A DNA stretch of 50,606 nucleotides, taken from positions 1-50,606 of the forward strand of contig RBWT01000036.1 in assembly GCA_004010275.1 (NCBI GenBank), read 5' to 3'. This document shows positions 7,889 through 16,847 of the stretch, in pieces. Under the pieces are notes generated by a model. The model did no database searches, was not told where the DNA came from, and was given only the letters and a program-made list of their open reading frames with translations. The first letter of the stretch is position 1; the number at the start of each line of letters is the position of its first letter. Both the position numbers and the translations under genes were made by a program. Source of the stretch: Streptomyces huasconensis. GTDB taxonomy: Bacteria; Actinomycetota; Actinomycetes; Streptomycetales; Streptomycetaceae.

Positions 7889-9800
7889 ATGAGGACCGAT
7901 GGTCCACACTGGTCACCGGTCCGCGGCCCGGGCCGGTGTCCGTCCGTGCGGACGGGGGTGCGCACGGGAACGGCACGGGTCCGGCCGACGGCCGGTGAAC
8001 GGGGAGACGGTGGACGGGGCAGGCGCAAGGACGCCGACCTCACGGGCAGCGGCGCCGAACCGCTGCGCGAGCGCGATCCGCGGCAGATCGGTTCGATCCC
8101 GCTGGTGGGGCGGCTCGGGGTCGGCGGCATGGGGCGGGTGTACCTCGGCGTCGTCGACGGGCGGTACGCCGCGGTCAAGCAGATGCTGGCGTCCGTCGTC
8201 GCCGAGGACGAGGGGTTCTTGCGCCGCTTCGGGCAGGAGATGGACAACCTCGCGCGCCTGCCGACCGAGGCCACCGCCCCACTCCTCGCGAGCGACCGCG
8301 CCGCCGAACCGCCGTGGTTCGCCACCGCGTACGTCCCCGGGATCACCCTGGCCGAGGCCATCGAACCGCACGGGGCGCCATTACCGGCCGACGCCCTGTG
8401 GCGGCTCCTGCGAGAGGTGGCCGCGGGCCTGGAGTCGGTCCACGCCCTGGACATGGTGCACCGGGACCTCAAGCCGTCGAACGTCATGCTGACCCTCGAC
8501 GGCGTCACCCTCATCGACTTCGGCATCGCCCGCGCCGCCGAGCAGAGCCAGCTGACCCAGACCGGCCTGATCGTCGGCACGCCGGCGTACATGTCGCCCG
8601 AACAGGCTTCGGGCAAGCGGCGGTTGACCGGCGCGTCCGACATCTTCACGCTGGGCCTGCTGGTCGCCTACTCGGCGTGCGGCCGCTGGCCGTTCAAGGA
8701 CGGCGCCGAGGGCAGCCCGCTGTACCGCATCGTCCACGACACCCCCGACCTGACCCCACTGCGCGCGCTGGACCCGCACCTGGCCGACATCATCAACACC
8801 TGCCTGGACAAGGACCCCGAGGGCCGCCCCACGGCAGCAGAACTGCTCACCCTGGCCGCGCAGCACGGCCCCACCGCCCCGCCCACCTGGCCGGCCCCGG
8901 TCACCGACCGCCTGGCGGGCCGCGCGGCCTTCGCGGCGAGGACCCCACCGGAGCCGACGGAGCGGCCCCTCGAAGAAACCACCCCGGACGCCGCCCCCAC
9001 TCCACCACCCCGCCCGGAACGCCGCCGCCGCACCCGCGTCCTGCTGGCCGTGGTCCCGGTGGTGATCGCCACGGGCACGACTCTGGCCATCCAGAACCTC
9101 CCGTACGTCAACGCCCCGGACCGCGCGGCAGGCTCGACCCCCTCCGCGACGGCAACGGCCCCGACACCCGGCCAGGAGACCTCGGAGAAGCCTTCGGAAA
9201 GGCGAAAAGAGAAGGACCGAGAACAAAAAAAACGAAGACGAGCCCAAAGCCAAGAAGAAGGGGAACGACAAGCCAAAAGCCGACGAAGCACGGCCCGACG
9301 ACTCGCCCCCGAGCAAGACCGACGACAAGAGAAGCCCCCCACGCTCGACCCCTGACGCCGACTCCCCCAACACAGGCACAGGCAACGGCGGAAACGGTGG
9401 GGACGGCGGGAACGGCGACGGAGACACCCCCACCACCCCCACTTCAGGCCCCTTCCGCCTGAAGAACGCCGACAACGAGGCCTGCCTGACGCAGGTCTAC
9501 GGCGCCGCGGACGACGGCGAGTGCGGCGACCCCAGCGCCACGTGGAAGACGGTGAGCGCGGAGAACAACAGCTTCAAGGTGGTCAACAAACAGTCGGGCT
9601 CCTGCCTGGTAGCCAACATGCTCGGCCAGGCGGTCTTCGTAGGCGACTGCACCCAGGGCTCGGCCCGCCTCTGGCGCTGGGGCAAGACCGGCACCCTGAA
9701 AAGCACCGCAAACGGCGGCTGCCTGGACCTGTCCTACGGCGGCGGAGTATCGGCCACCACATGCGAGCCGGGCAAGGCGTCCCAACAGTGGTCCAAGTGA
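7889..9800 (+). CDS. Membrane Ser/Thr protein kinase with extracellular ricin-like (beta-trefoil) domain; frame change at A8 run
   Basis: Cytoplasmic PknB-like kinase domain: [11 protein letters not shown] (P-loop), AVKQ (ATP Lys), HRDLKPSN (catalytic loop), DFGIA and [10 protein letters not shown]. Then a Pro-rich juxtamembrane region and one membrane segment ([19 protein letters not shown]). Outside lies a Lys/Glu-rich linker and a C-terminal QxW-type domain ([22 protein letters not shown], ending ASQQWSK). The linker changes frame: the kinase frame stops at 9355, while the frame after the A8 run at 9225-9232 reads [20 protein letters not shown] and on through the lectin domain to 9800. One A fewer restores a single protein of about 636 residues. 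The A-rich linker codons are unlike the rest of the gene. The start is uncertain: ATG 7889 has no clear ribosome site and GTG 7958 is an alternative. The ligand may be a cell-wall sugar; this is inference. Confidence 0.83.
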
Positions 9801-9951
9801 TCACCGATACACGTCAGTACTGACCCACCTCAGTGCCGATAAAAGCCGGCACCCGCCTTGCGCCCGACTCCCCGCGGCGGCCGGCGCATGCTCGCCGAGG
9901 CCGCGAACAACACCGGCAGCAACCCGCTGGAACGGGTGCGGGCGATGAGCC

Positions 9952-9975
9952 GGGCATGGCCGCGCGGCCATGCCC
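9952..9975. repeat. Perfect 24-bp palindrome
   Basis: Arms GGGCATGGCC and GGCCATGCCC around GCGC, symmetric at every position. It could be a transcription terminator, a protein-binding dyad or a recombination scar at the island edge. No T-run follows on either side. Confidence 0.9.
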
Positions 9976-10604
9976 TCACACCCGCCCCGATTGGCGTTCG
10001 CCAGCCGCCTCGATTCCCGCGTCCGCCGTGCCCGTGCCGACATCCCAGCCACCCTGCCCGACACCGGTCGGGACGTCTCGCAGGCCGCGCGCCGCTACTA
10101 CGAACAGCGCGGCAGCGACCGCCCGCACAGTTCCGCACGGTCGAGCCGCATGACGTCCTCACCGCATGGTCGCCGCACCGCAGGAGCTCATCCACTGGAC
10201 GGCACTCGGGCCACGGCTACCCACGGCCACACGCCGCCCGCGCAGTACCGGACCAAGATCGACCCCGCCCCGCAATAACGATGTGCAGTCCTGGTGAACG
10301 GAGTTGACCACGGGCCTCGCAGGTACACGCCACCCGAATCCCAACGTCCACAGCACCCCGGTACCGGACCGAGCGTGAGCTGCCCGCCCGGCTCACAGCG
10401 CACCGCACCCTTGCCTCCCGGGAGCAACAGCCAGTGCGGCGGACAGGCGTTAGCCGCCGACACTGGCTCTCGACGGCGGGCGCCGAACCCGTCCGGACAC
10501 TGCCCGATGAAGGTCTCAAGGGGATTATCGGGAGGAGCGGCGCTTACCTTGACCATCTACTCCTCCAAGACGCAGCTGGCGCCTACAAGCTGGATCGCGT
10601 TTTC

Positions 10605-10637
10605 CAGTTTCCTCTTCTCACCGGAAACAGGAAACTG
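10605..10637. promoter_or_regulatory. Inverted repeat CAGTTTCCT / AGGAAACTG upstream of the STAND gene
   Basis: Perfect 9-bp arms at 10605-10613 and 10629-10637 with a 15-bp spacer, and further TTTCC and GGAAAC half-copies just outside and inside the arms. The site is about 180 bp before the STAND start in an AT-richer stretch. It may be an operator for the HTH domain of that protein. Confidence 0.45.
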
Positions 10638-10814
10638 CCAACGCAGCGACTAAGCCCGTGGGATGCTTCCTTCGATAAAGGGCTGATCTTACTTCCGCCG
10701 ATCACGCAGCCGCCGCGCCCGAAGAGCAGAAGAGCCTCACAAGCCATACCCCCCCCTCACAGTCTCAGCGATTCATCGCTGTCGACGCACCACCCGATAC
10801 AGGAACTTGGAATC

Positions 10815-13028
10815 ATGAAAAGATATGCCCTCGATTTCGGCAGCGAGCTCCGCCGGAGGCGTAACGAGAAGCAAATCACCCTGGGCACGCTCTCTGAACA
10901 GGTGTTCTGCAGCCAAAGCCATCTCAGCAAGGTGGAGACAGGGAAGGCTAAAGCGAACCTTCGATTGGCTAGGCTCTGCGACAATGCGCTGGAAGCACAA
11001 GGCGAACTGGTAGCGCTCCTCGAGGACGAGGAATCGATGAGAAAACACCCCATCGACATCAAATCGATTTTTGGTCTCCCTGCTCCGCCCTCACATTTCG
11101 TAGGGCGCACGGAGGAACTGAAGAACATCGCGGATCACCTCACGGACGCCCTGCAAGGCAGCCTGTGCGTAATCAGCGGTATGGCCGGCGTGGGCAAGAC
11201 CGCCCTGGCGCTCCAGGGGGCCTGGGCGTCATCGGAGTCCTTTCCCGACGGATGCTTCTTCCTCGACTTCAGCGAAACGTCGCCCGGCGGCACGCGAGAG
11301 GTGCTCAGCTCCTTGCTCCAGCTGATCGGCGTCCCTGAAGAGCAGCTTCCTTCCCGTCCCGATGCCCTGGCCAACCTCTGGCGAAGCAGGACCCGCGGCA
11401 AGCGCCTGCTGCTCATACTCGACAACATGCGCAGTGCGGCGGACGTCGCTCCGCTGCTCTCGTCCGGGCCCGGCTACAAAGTGATCGTCACCAGTCAGAA
11501 GCGCCTCAGCGCTCTCGATGAAGCGACGCACGTGTCCGTGGGGGTATTGACCAATGCGGAGGCCGGGGCTCTGTTCCGTAGGGCCGGAGGCGAGCGGGCA
11601 GCATGCGCTGCCGAAGCAGCGGTCCACGCCATCATCGACCACTGCGGTCGACTACCACTCGCCGTCCGAATCGTCGCCGCCCGGCTCCGCAGCGGATCGA
11701 TGCGAAGCGTGGCCGAGCTTGAAATGAGGCTGTCGCACGAGGCCCACAGGCTTGAGCTGCTCGATGACGGGGACCGCAGCGTGGCCGCTGCGCTCACCGT
11801 GTCGTGCCACTATCTGAGCGGGCAGCAGCGTCGGGTTCTCGCACTGCTGGCACTGCACCCTGGGTCTGACATCGATCTCCACGATGTGGCGGTCCTGGCA
11901 GACATCGACCCGCTTCACGCGGCGACGCTCGTGGACAGCCTTGCGGACGCCCACTTGGTAACCCACGAGTCGTCGCGCCGAGTGACCATGCATGGTCTCG
12001 TGCGACAGTTCGCCCGGGGCGAACTCCTGGCTCGTCTGGCGGTGGAAGAGCAGCAGGCTGCCCTTCGGCGTCTGCTGGAGCATGGCCTTCGTCTCGCCGT
12101 GGCCGCGGACAGGTTGCTCACTCCCCAGCGCTTCCGGCCGCCAGTCATCCTTGATGACTTCCCCGAGGGACCGTGGGCGTTCAGCGACCGGGCGGCAAGC
12201 GTCCTCTGGCTGGAATCGGAGTGGCGGAGTCTCGTTGCGCTGTGCGAGACAGCCGCCGAACTGGGGCTCCACTCCTTGTGCTGGCAGCTGGCTTTCGCCC
12301 TGCGCGACTTCTTCTTCCTCACGAAACGGTGGGGCCCTTGGATCGAGACCCATACGAGGGCAGTCGAATCCGCCCGCACCTCGGGGGCTCGGACGTGGCT
12401 GGCCATCAGTCTGAGTAACCTCGGCGTCGCCCACTCGGACCGAGGCGATCTCACCATGGCTATGGGCTATTTCCAGCAGGCACTGGTGCTGTATCAAGAG
12501 CTGGGCGATGACGACGGCGTGGTGAACTCCGTCTCCAACTTGGCCTGGACCGAGCTCTATCTGGGTGAATACGAAAATTCAATGGACGGCCTGCGTACCG
12601 CGTTGAAGTACTACCGGCGAATGAAGAACAGGCGGAATGCCGCCATTACGCTCCGCGGCATCGCGCTGCTGGAGGCAGAGCTCCAGCTCTGCCCCTCCGC
12701 CGTCGAGCATGCGCAGCAGGCTCGGGCGGAATTCCATGCCCTGGGGCTGGAGCTGGATGCCGTCATGTCGGTGAACTGCGCCGCATGGGCCCATTTCCGG
12801 GCGGGCGACCACCGGGCCGCCGCCGCCGGCTACAAAGAGGCTCTGGCCCTGGCCGAGAGTTGTGCCAGCAGTTATGAGGGAGCACGTGCCTTGACCGGGC
12901 TCGGCAACATCAGTTGGGCACGTGGACGCCATGAAGCGGCCACCGACCTCTGGAGGCGCGCCGATGCCCTGTACGGCGGGCTCGAACCGGTGATGCTCGG
13001 GGAAGCGCGTGTTCGGCTCGCGTCCTGA
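10815..13028 (+). CDS. STAND protein: XRE-type HTH, NB-ARC NTPase, TPR repeats
   Basis: A 737-residue signal-transduction ATPase. Residues about 5-60 form an XRE-like helix-turn-helix (ITLGTLSEQVFCSQSHLSKV, ETGKAKANLRLA). After VGRTEEL the NB-ARC module starts: P-loop GMAGVGKTALALQ (about 122-134), Walker B KRLLLILDN, sensor KVIVTSQKR and the GLPLA-like RLPLAVRIVAARLR. A winged-helix part (MHGLVRQFARG) and C-terminal TPR-like helical repeats (LSNLGVAHSDRGDLTMAMGY, SNLAWTELYLGEYENSM) follow. Proteins of this build switch on ATP binding when the TPRs sense a signal; in Streptomyces many are regulators, in defence islands some are phage sensors. Codon use is less GC-extreme near the 5' end. The stop overlaps the neighbourhood of a downstream GTG, so a small gene is coupled. 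ATG 10815 precedes the HTH directly. Confidence 0.85.
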   Translation: MKRYALDFGSELRRRRNEKQITLGTLSEQVFCSQSHLSKVETGKAKANLRLARLCDNALEAQGELVALLEDEESMRKHPIDIKSIFGLPAPPSHFVGRTEELKNIADHLTDALQGSLCVISGMAGVGKTALALQGAWASSESFPDGCFFLDFSETSPGGTREVLSSLLQLIGVPEEQLPSRPDALANLWRSRTRGKRLLLILDNMRSAADVAPLLSSGPGYKVIVTSQKRLSALDEATHVSVGVLTNAEAGALFRRAGGERAACAAEAAVHAIIDHCGRLPLAVRIVAARLRSGSMRSVAELEMRLSHEAHRLELLDDGDRSVAAALTVSCHYLSGQQRRVLALLALHPGSDIDLHDVAVLADIDPLHAATLVDSLADAHLVTHESSRRVTMHGLVRQFARGELLARLAVEEQQAALRRLLEHGLRLAVAADRLLTPQRFRPPVILDDFPEGPWAFSDRAASVLWLESEWRSLVALCETAAELGLHSLCWQLAFALRDFFFLTKRWGPWIETHTRAVESARTSGARTWLAISLSNLGVAHSDRGDLTMAMGYFQQALVLYQELGDDDGVVNSVSNLAWTELYLGEYENSMDGLRTALKYYRRMKNRRNAAITLRGIALLEAELQLCPSAVEHAQQARAEFHALGLELDAVMSVNCAAWAHFRAGDHRAAAAGYKEALALAESCASSYEGARALTGLGNISWARGRHEAATDLWRRADALYGGLEPVMLGEARVRLAS

Positions 13029-13029
13029 T

Positions 13030-13410
13030 GTGACATGTCAGCTTTCCGATGCGGAAGTGCTGACAGGTCTCAAGGCGCTCCGCAAGGGCTTCGGCATCGA
13101 AGATCCCGAAGCCCTGAGCCGCGCCGGCCGCGCCCTGCGCCGGGCCGCCGGTATCGCCGAAGGCAAAGGGGCCGCGGAGGGGCGAGCCCTCCTCAGGGGC
13201 TACTTGCGGGAGCTGATCGACACGTTGCCCCCGCATATGGCCGCGCTCGGCGGAGCAGCACTGGCCCTGGAGGGGCCCGGCAACGAACGCTTCGGGCAAC
13301 GGTTGAGGCGGATCGCCGCGCACCTCGACCGTGACCCCCGTACCGCACGTCGGCGTGTGGACGAGGTACTCGAACGCCTGGCGGAGGCGGCGGTGACCGT
13401 CTCACGCAGC
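13030..13410 (+). CDS. Small coupled protein of unknown function, 3' end undetermined
   Basis: A GTG at 13030, one base after the STAND stop, opens a frame coding for a compact helical domain: ALRKGFGIEDPEALSRAGRA, GYLRELIDTLPPHMAALG, GGAALALEGPG and LDRDPRTARRRVDEVLERLA. The last part looks like a short helix-turn-helix found at the start or end of several actinobacterial signalling proteins. No known function. The frame has no stop until far inside the antisense of the caspase-helicase gene. From about 13405 third-position bias moves to another frame (TRLEDTGGLEQAEDVHRGR), which suggests one more indel; the true end probably lies before 13560. Coupling to the STAND gene implies a shared role. 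Confidence 0.5.
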
Positions 13411-13560
13411 TCGCACCCGGCTGGAGGACACGGGGGGCCTGGAGCAGGCCGAGGACGTCCACCGGGGCCGCGTTCCCAGCTCTCGCCACCCGGTCCGGGG
13501 CGCGGCGCTCGGCCGACGGGCCTGGGCTCCCCCGCGCCTCGGTCCGGAGCCCACCCGAGT

Positions 13561-16500
13561 TCAGTCGAGCAGGGACGAGGACGGATTCCGATGCCCGTCC
13601 TCGTCGGCATCTGCCAGCACGATCGCCGCTGCCTTCCTCACCGCGTTGCGTCGCTCGGGGTCCCCGCCGACAGAGTCGAGAAGGAGTCCGGGGTCGGCCG
13701 CGAGGATGGCTGCGGGCGAGGTCAGCCCTACGCGCGCCAGGCTGAGGTAGACAGGTCGGCCGAGCGGGACCTCCGTGTTCCAGGCGATGGGCACCAGGCC
13801 CTCGACGATGCCCAGTTCGAGCTGGGTGGGCAAGGTATCCGGCAGGTCGCCCAGATCGACGGTCGGATGGACGAGCAGAGCGATCTCGATGACGGTCGCG
13901 ATCACATCGGCGGCTCGCTGCGCCGTGTACTGGACCGGGCCGGGGAACTCTGGCCGCGTGAGCTTCGTCTGGTCGGCGATCGCGCGTTCGATGCCGGCCA
14001 GGCTGATCCCCTCCGCCCACATCAGGCAGGCGACAGCACGCCGGGCGGGGCCGATGCCGCTGCCGCCCCTGGAGTGTGGGCCGATGAGCCTGGAGCACAC
14101 CGTCTCGGCGACCTTGCGCCTCTTCAGCCATGCGGCAAGGCGGACATGCTGCCTGTATGCGGAGCGCGGGACCCGATCGAACCGGACGTCACGCAACTCG
14201 GTGGTGAGTTGAGCGGCACAGATCAGTGTGGCGTGGTTGACGCTGTCCGCGGGTACGGACCTCAGCGCCTCCGCAACGGAAGACACGGAGTCGACACCGA
14301 GACCGCTTCGAACGGCCAGTCCGCCCAGGTCCGTCAGCATGAGCCCGCGCGGCATCTCCCCGGCTCCGACCGGTGTTCCTTTGAGGAACCCGCCGGAGAT
14401 GAGGTCGCCCACCATGTGTCGGACCTCTGCACTCGGGAAGGGGTCCGGCGAGCCACTCGCCCTGGACTGGTGAGCGGCGAAGGTGGCCGCCAGAAACCGT
14501 TCGACGTCCGGCCCCGAGCGTCGGCGGGAAAGGGAAGCGGGTTCCACCAGGCCGGCGAGGAGTACACCGCGTACATCGACGGCCGGATCAAGCAGCGCCG
14601 ACCTCACCGGCTCCGGTGTTCCCCGTACGTACCGTTGCCACTTCTGTTCGGCGTCGGCGCTGCCCCGCGCCAGGATGACGGCACGCCCCGGCCATTCCCT
14701 GCGACCGGTCCGCCCCGCCCGACCGGCCATGTTCTTGTACTCGGAGACGGAATACGGCCGACCGCCCCCGGGATGCTCCAAATCGCTGATGACCACGGCA
14801 TCCGCGGGCAGGTTGACTCCTTGGGCCAGCGTGGTCGTGGCCACGAGAACGCGCACCTCGCTATCCCGGCTTCGGAAAGACTCCTCCAGCAGTTGTCGTT
14901 CCTCCGTTGTCAGGTCCGCGATGTGGAAGGCCACCCCGCCCTCCAGGCAGGTGCGCAAGAGGTCCGCCGTCCGCCCGCCGTCCTCACTGGAGAGCCTTGC
15001 GAGCGCCGTGTGGGCAGGGGGCAGACCGAGGGTGCCAGCGAGCTGCTGCGCAATCCCGCGGGCTCCTCCACGTGTTGCCTGGAAAACGATGACCTGCTGG
15101 CCCTGCCCGACCAGTTCGGCCACCAACCGTGTCAGCTGATGGCACTCTGCGGCGATCCCAGCCGGGCGTTCCGGCTGCAGCAATTGCTCGGACGACTCCG
15201 TGCCTTGCGGGTCCCGGTACCTGTGCAGCCCGTCCGGCCCCATCACTCCTTCGAGCAGCGGGACATCCCGGCGAGTGATCGTTACGAGGTTGGCGCGGAG
15301 CCAGCGGGCGAGTTCACGCGGTTCGCCCAGGACTGCGGACAGGCCCACGATCTGTGGCGTACTTGTGGAGCCGTCTCTGACCCGCAGCCAGGTGAACAAG
15401 GTCTCCAGCAGAGGGCCCCGCTCGGGCAACCCGAGGGACTGGATCTCGTCGATGACCAGGACACCCACGTTCAGCAATCCTGGGCTCCTGGGCAGCAGCC
15501 CGATGAACTTCTCGTAGGTGAGGACGCCGAGTTCGAACTCGCCCTTGAACAGCTGCGGCATTTGGTCGCTCAGCTCGCCCGTGGCCCGAATCACTCTGAA
15601 TCCGAGAGGTTCGTAGCGCTGCCGAAACCCTTCGTACTGCTCACTGGCCAGGGCGCGGGTAGGAACCAGGAAGACCGCCTTCCTCCCGAGAGCAACCGAG
15701 CGCATGGCGCTCAGCTCGCCCACCATGGTCTTGCCCGTCGCGGTGGGGGCGCTGACGAGGACGTTCATGCCCTCCAACAGAGCGCCCTCGTTGATGGCCT
15801 CGACCTGCAGGCGGTTGAGCTTGCCCAGGCTTCCACCCCACGCCTCCAGGACCTGGTGTGGAAATCCGTAGGGCTTGAGCGACGAGAGGTCCGCGGTGAC
15901 GGGCCGCGGCCTTGTCGCGTCAGCAGTCGACAGATAGCGCGCGCCCCGCACGAAGACACGCAGAGAGAAATTCGAGGAACTGACGCCCAGAACGGGCTTC
16001 TGCACCTCGTGGGAATTTCCCCGCCCGTGCGAACTCACGCTTTTGGAGACATAGTGAGCCAACTTGAAGATATGCACCTTGCCGTCATCGACGGCATCAG
16101 GGTGGCCGAGCAGCCCTTGAATAAGGTAATAGCTGAGCAGCCCATGACGGACGTTCTGCTCTTCGAAGGCTTCTTGGCCCCGGCCTGCGGCAGCGATCAC
16201 ACAATACCCGTCCTTGCGCAGCTCTTCGAGCCTTTTCATTGCCGAGACAGAGCCATTGCGACTCGTGAGATCTTCCCGCGCGACATGGAGGATTTTGTCC
16301 GCGGCGTGGCCCGAGAAGCAGCAGTCCAGTACCAGGAGCAGCGCGCGCGCCGGGATCCGACGGATCAGTTCGGCGAGATCATCCAGGGGCAGGGAGCCCT
16401 TGGTGGGATCGTCCGGCGAGACATCGTACGCGGCCAGAGCGCCGCCGGGGACTCCGTGCCCGGAGAAGGCGATCACTACGAAGTCCTCATCCGTACTGAC

Positions 16501-16692
16501 CTCGGCCAGACATTGCAGTTCCGCCACGAGCCTCTCCTTGGTGGCATCACTGTCGAGGAGCAGAGTGGCCCTTCCTCCAAGGTTGTCGTCGAAAAGCGCA
16601 CAGAGCGCGATGGCATCGCGCTTCGCGAACCGCAAGCTCCTGAAATCCGACTCGTAGTAGTCGATACCGGCGAAGAGCCCGTAGAACGCCAT
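13561..16692 (-). CDS. Caspase-like protease fused to a Ski2-like superfamily 2 helicase
   Basis: 1043 residues. Residues 1-245 form a peptidase C14 (caspase) domain: FVVIAFSGHG gives catalytic His79, and LLLVLDCCFSGHA the catalytic Cys (124/125). From about 290 a Ski2/Hel308-type helicase starts: a Q-like LNRLQVEAIN, Walker A SAPTATGKTMVGEL (about 314-327), PTRALA, Walker B VLVIDEIQSL (415-418), GLSAVLGEP (motif III), VLVATTTLAQGVNLPA and the arginine motif EYKNMAGRAGRTGRRE, then helical C-terminal domains. ATG 16692 has AAGGAG four bases upstream; longer frames to 16830 lack this. I infer that the helicase recognises or unwinds aberrant nucleic acid and activates the protease, giving abortive infection. 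It is divergent from the nuclease operon (155-bp gap) and tail-to-tail with the small gene after the STAND protein. Both catalytic centres look intact. Confidence 0.88.
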   Translation of the reverse strand: MAFYGLFAGIDYYESDFRSLRFAKRDAIALCALFDDNLGGRATLLLDSDATKERLVAELQCLAEVSTDEDFVVIAFSGHGVPGGALAAYDVSPDDPTKGSLPLDDLAELIRRIPARALLLVLDCCFSGHAADKILHVAREDLTSRNGSVSAMKRLEELRKDGYCVIAAAGRGQEAFEEQNVRHGLLSYYLIQGLLGHPDAVDDGKVHIFKLAHYVSKSVSSHGRGNSHEVQKPVLGVSSSNFSLRVFVRGARYLSTADATRPRPVTADLSSLKPYGFPHQVLEAWGGSLGKLNRLQVEAINEGALLEGMNVLVSAPTATGKTMVGELSAMRSVALGRKAVFLVPTRALASEQYEGFRQRYEPLGFRVIRATGELSDQMPQLFKGEFELGVLTYEKFIGLLPRSPGLLNVGVLVIDEIQSLGLPERGPLLETLFTWLRVRDGSTSTPQIVGLSAVLGEPRELARWLRANLVTITRRDVPLLEGVMGPDGLHRYRDPQGTESSEQLLQPERPAGIAAECHQLTRLVAELVGQGQQVIVFQATRGGARGIAQQLAGTLGLPPAHTALARLSSEDGGRTADLLRTCLEGGVAFHIADLTTEERQLLEESFRSRDSEVRVLVATTTLAQGVNLPADAVVISDLEHPGGGRPYSVSEYKNMAGRAGRTGRREWPGRAVILARGSADAEQKWQRYVRGTPEPVRSALLDPAVDVRGVLLAGLVEPASLSRRRSGPDVERFLAATFAAHQSRASGSPDPFPSAEVRHMVGDLISGGFLKGTPVGAGEMPRGLMLTDLGGLAVRSGLGVDSVSSVAEALRSVPADSVNHATLICAAQLTTELRDVRFDRVPRSAYRQHVRLAAWLKRRKVAETVCSRLIGPHSRGGSGIGPARRAVACLMWAEGISLAGIERAIADQTKLTRPEFPGPVQYTAQRAADVIATVIEIALLVHPTVDLGDLPDTLPTQLELGIVEGLVPIAWNTEVPLGRPVYLSLARVGLTSPAAILAADPGLLLDSVGGDPERRNAVRKAAAIVLADADEDGHRNPSSSLLD

Positions 16693-16762
16693 CTCACTCC
16701 TTCGAAAAATCAGGCCCCGCTGCCGATGCATTCCCATAGGCTCCGGGAGGCCGCCGGGAGAA

Positions 16763-16775
16763 CCGTACGATACGG
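16763..16775. promoter_or_regulatory. Dyad CCGTA-CGA-TACGG in the divergent promoter
   Basis: Perfect 5-bp arms with a 3-bp centre, placed at the midpoint of the 155-bp gap between the caspase-helicase (starts 16692) and the nuclease operon (starts 16848). One bound repressor here could control both directions. No copy was seen at other island promoters. Confidence 0.45.
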
Positions 16776-16847
16776 CAACCTGATCGAGGAGGGCAGGGAA
16801 ATTTTCAAAACCTGCAGCACATCGAGGCACCCCAAGAGGAAAGAGCC

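Larger units (their letters stand above)
9801..10814. other. Non-coding left edge of accessory island
   Basis: About 1 kb with several short open frames on both strands but none with a recognisable product, good ribosome site or consistent third-position bias. It holds a perfect 12-bp palindrome (GTCAGTACTGAC, 9813-9824), a small stem-loop (GTGCCG 9833-9838 with CGGCAC 9847-9852) that may end the kinase transcript, the 24-bp palindrome at 9952-9975 and the inverted repeat at 10605-10637. From about 10540 the GC content drops visibly, marking the promoter area of the STAND gene. It may contain eroded gene fragments; I could not identify any. Confidence 0.6.

Noticed and set aside
9833..10307. 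Short open frames in the island edge
   Set aside because: No recognisable domain, ribosome site or steady codon bias; frames on both strands are equally open, as expected in GC-rich DNA.
10815..13028. STAND gene read as a SARP/AfsR antibiotic regulator
   Set aside because: The N-terminus is an XRE-type HTH, not the OmpR-like winged helix plus BTAD of SARP proteins.
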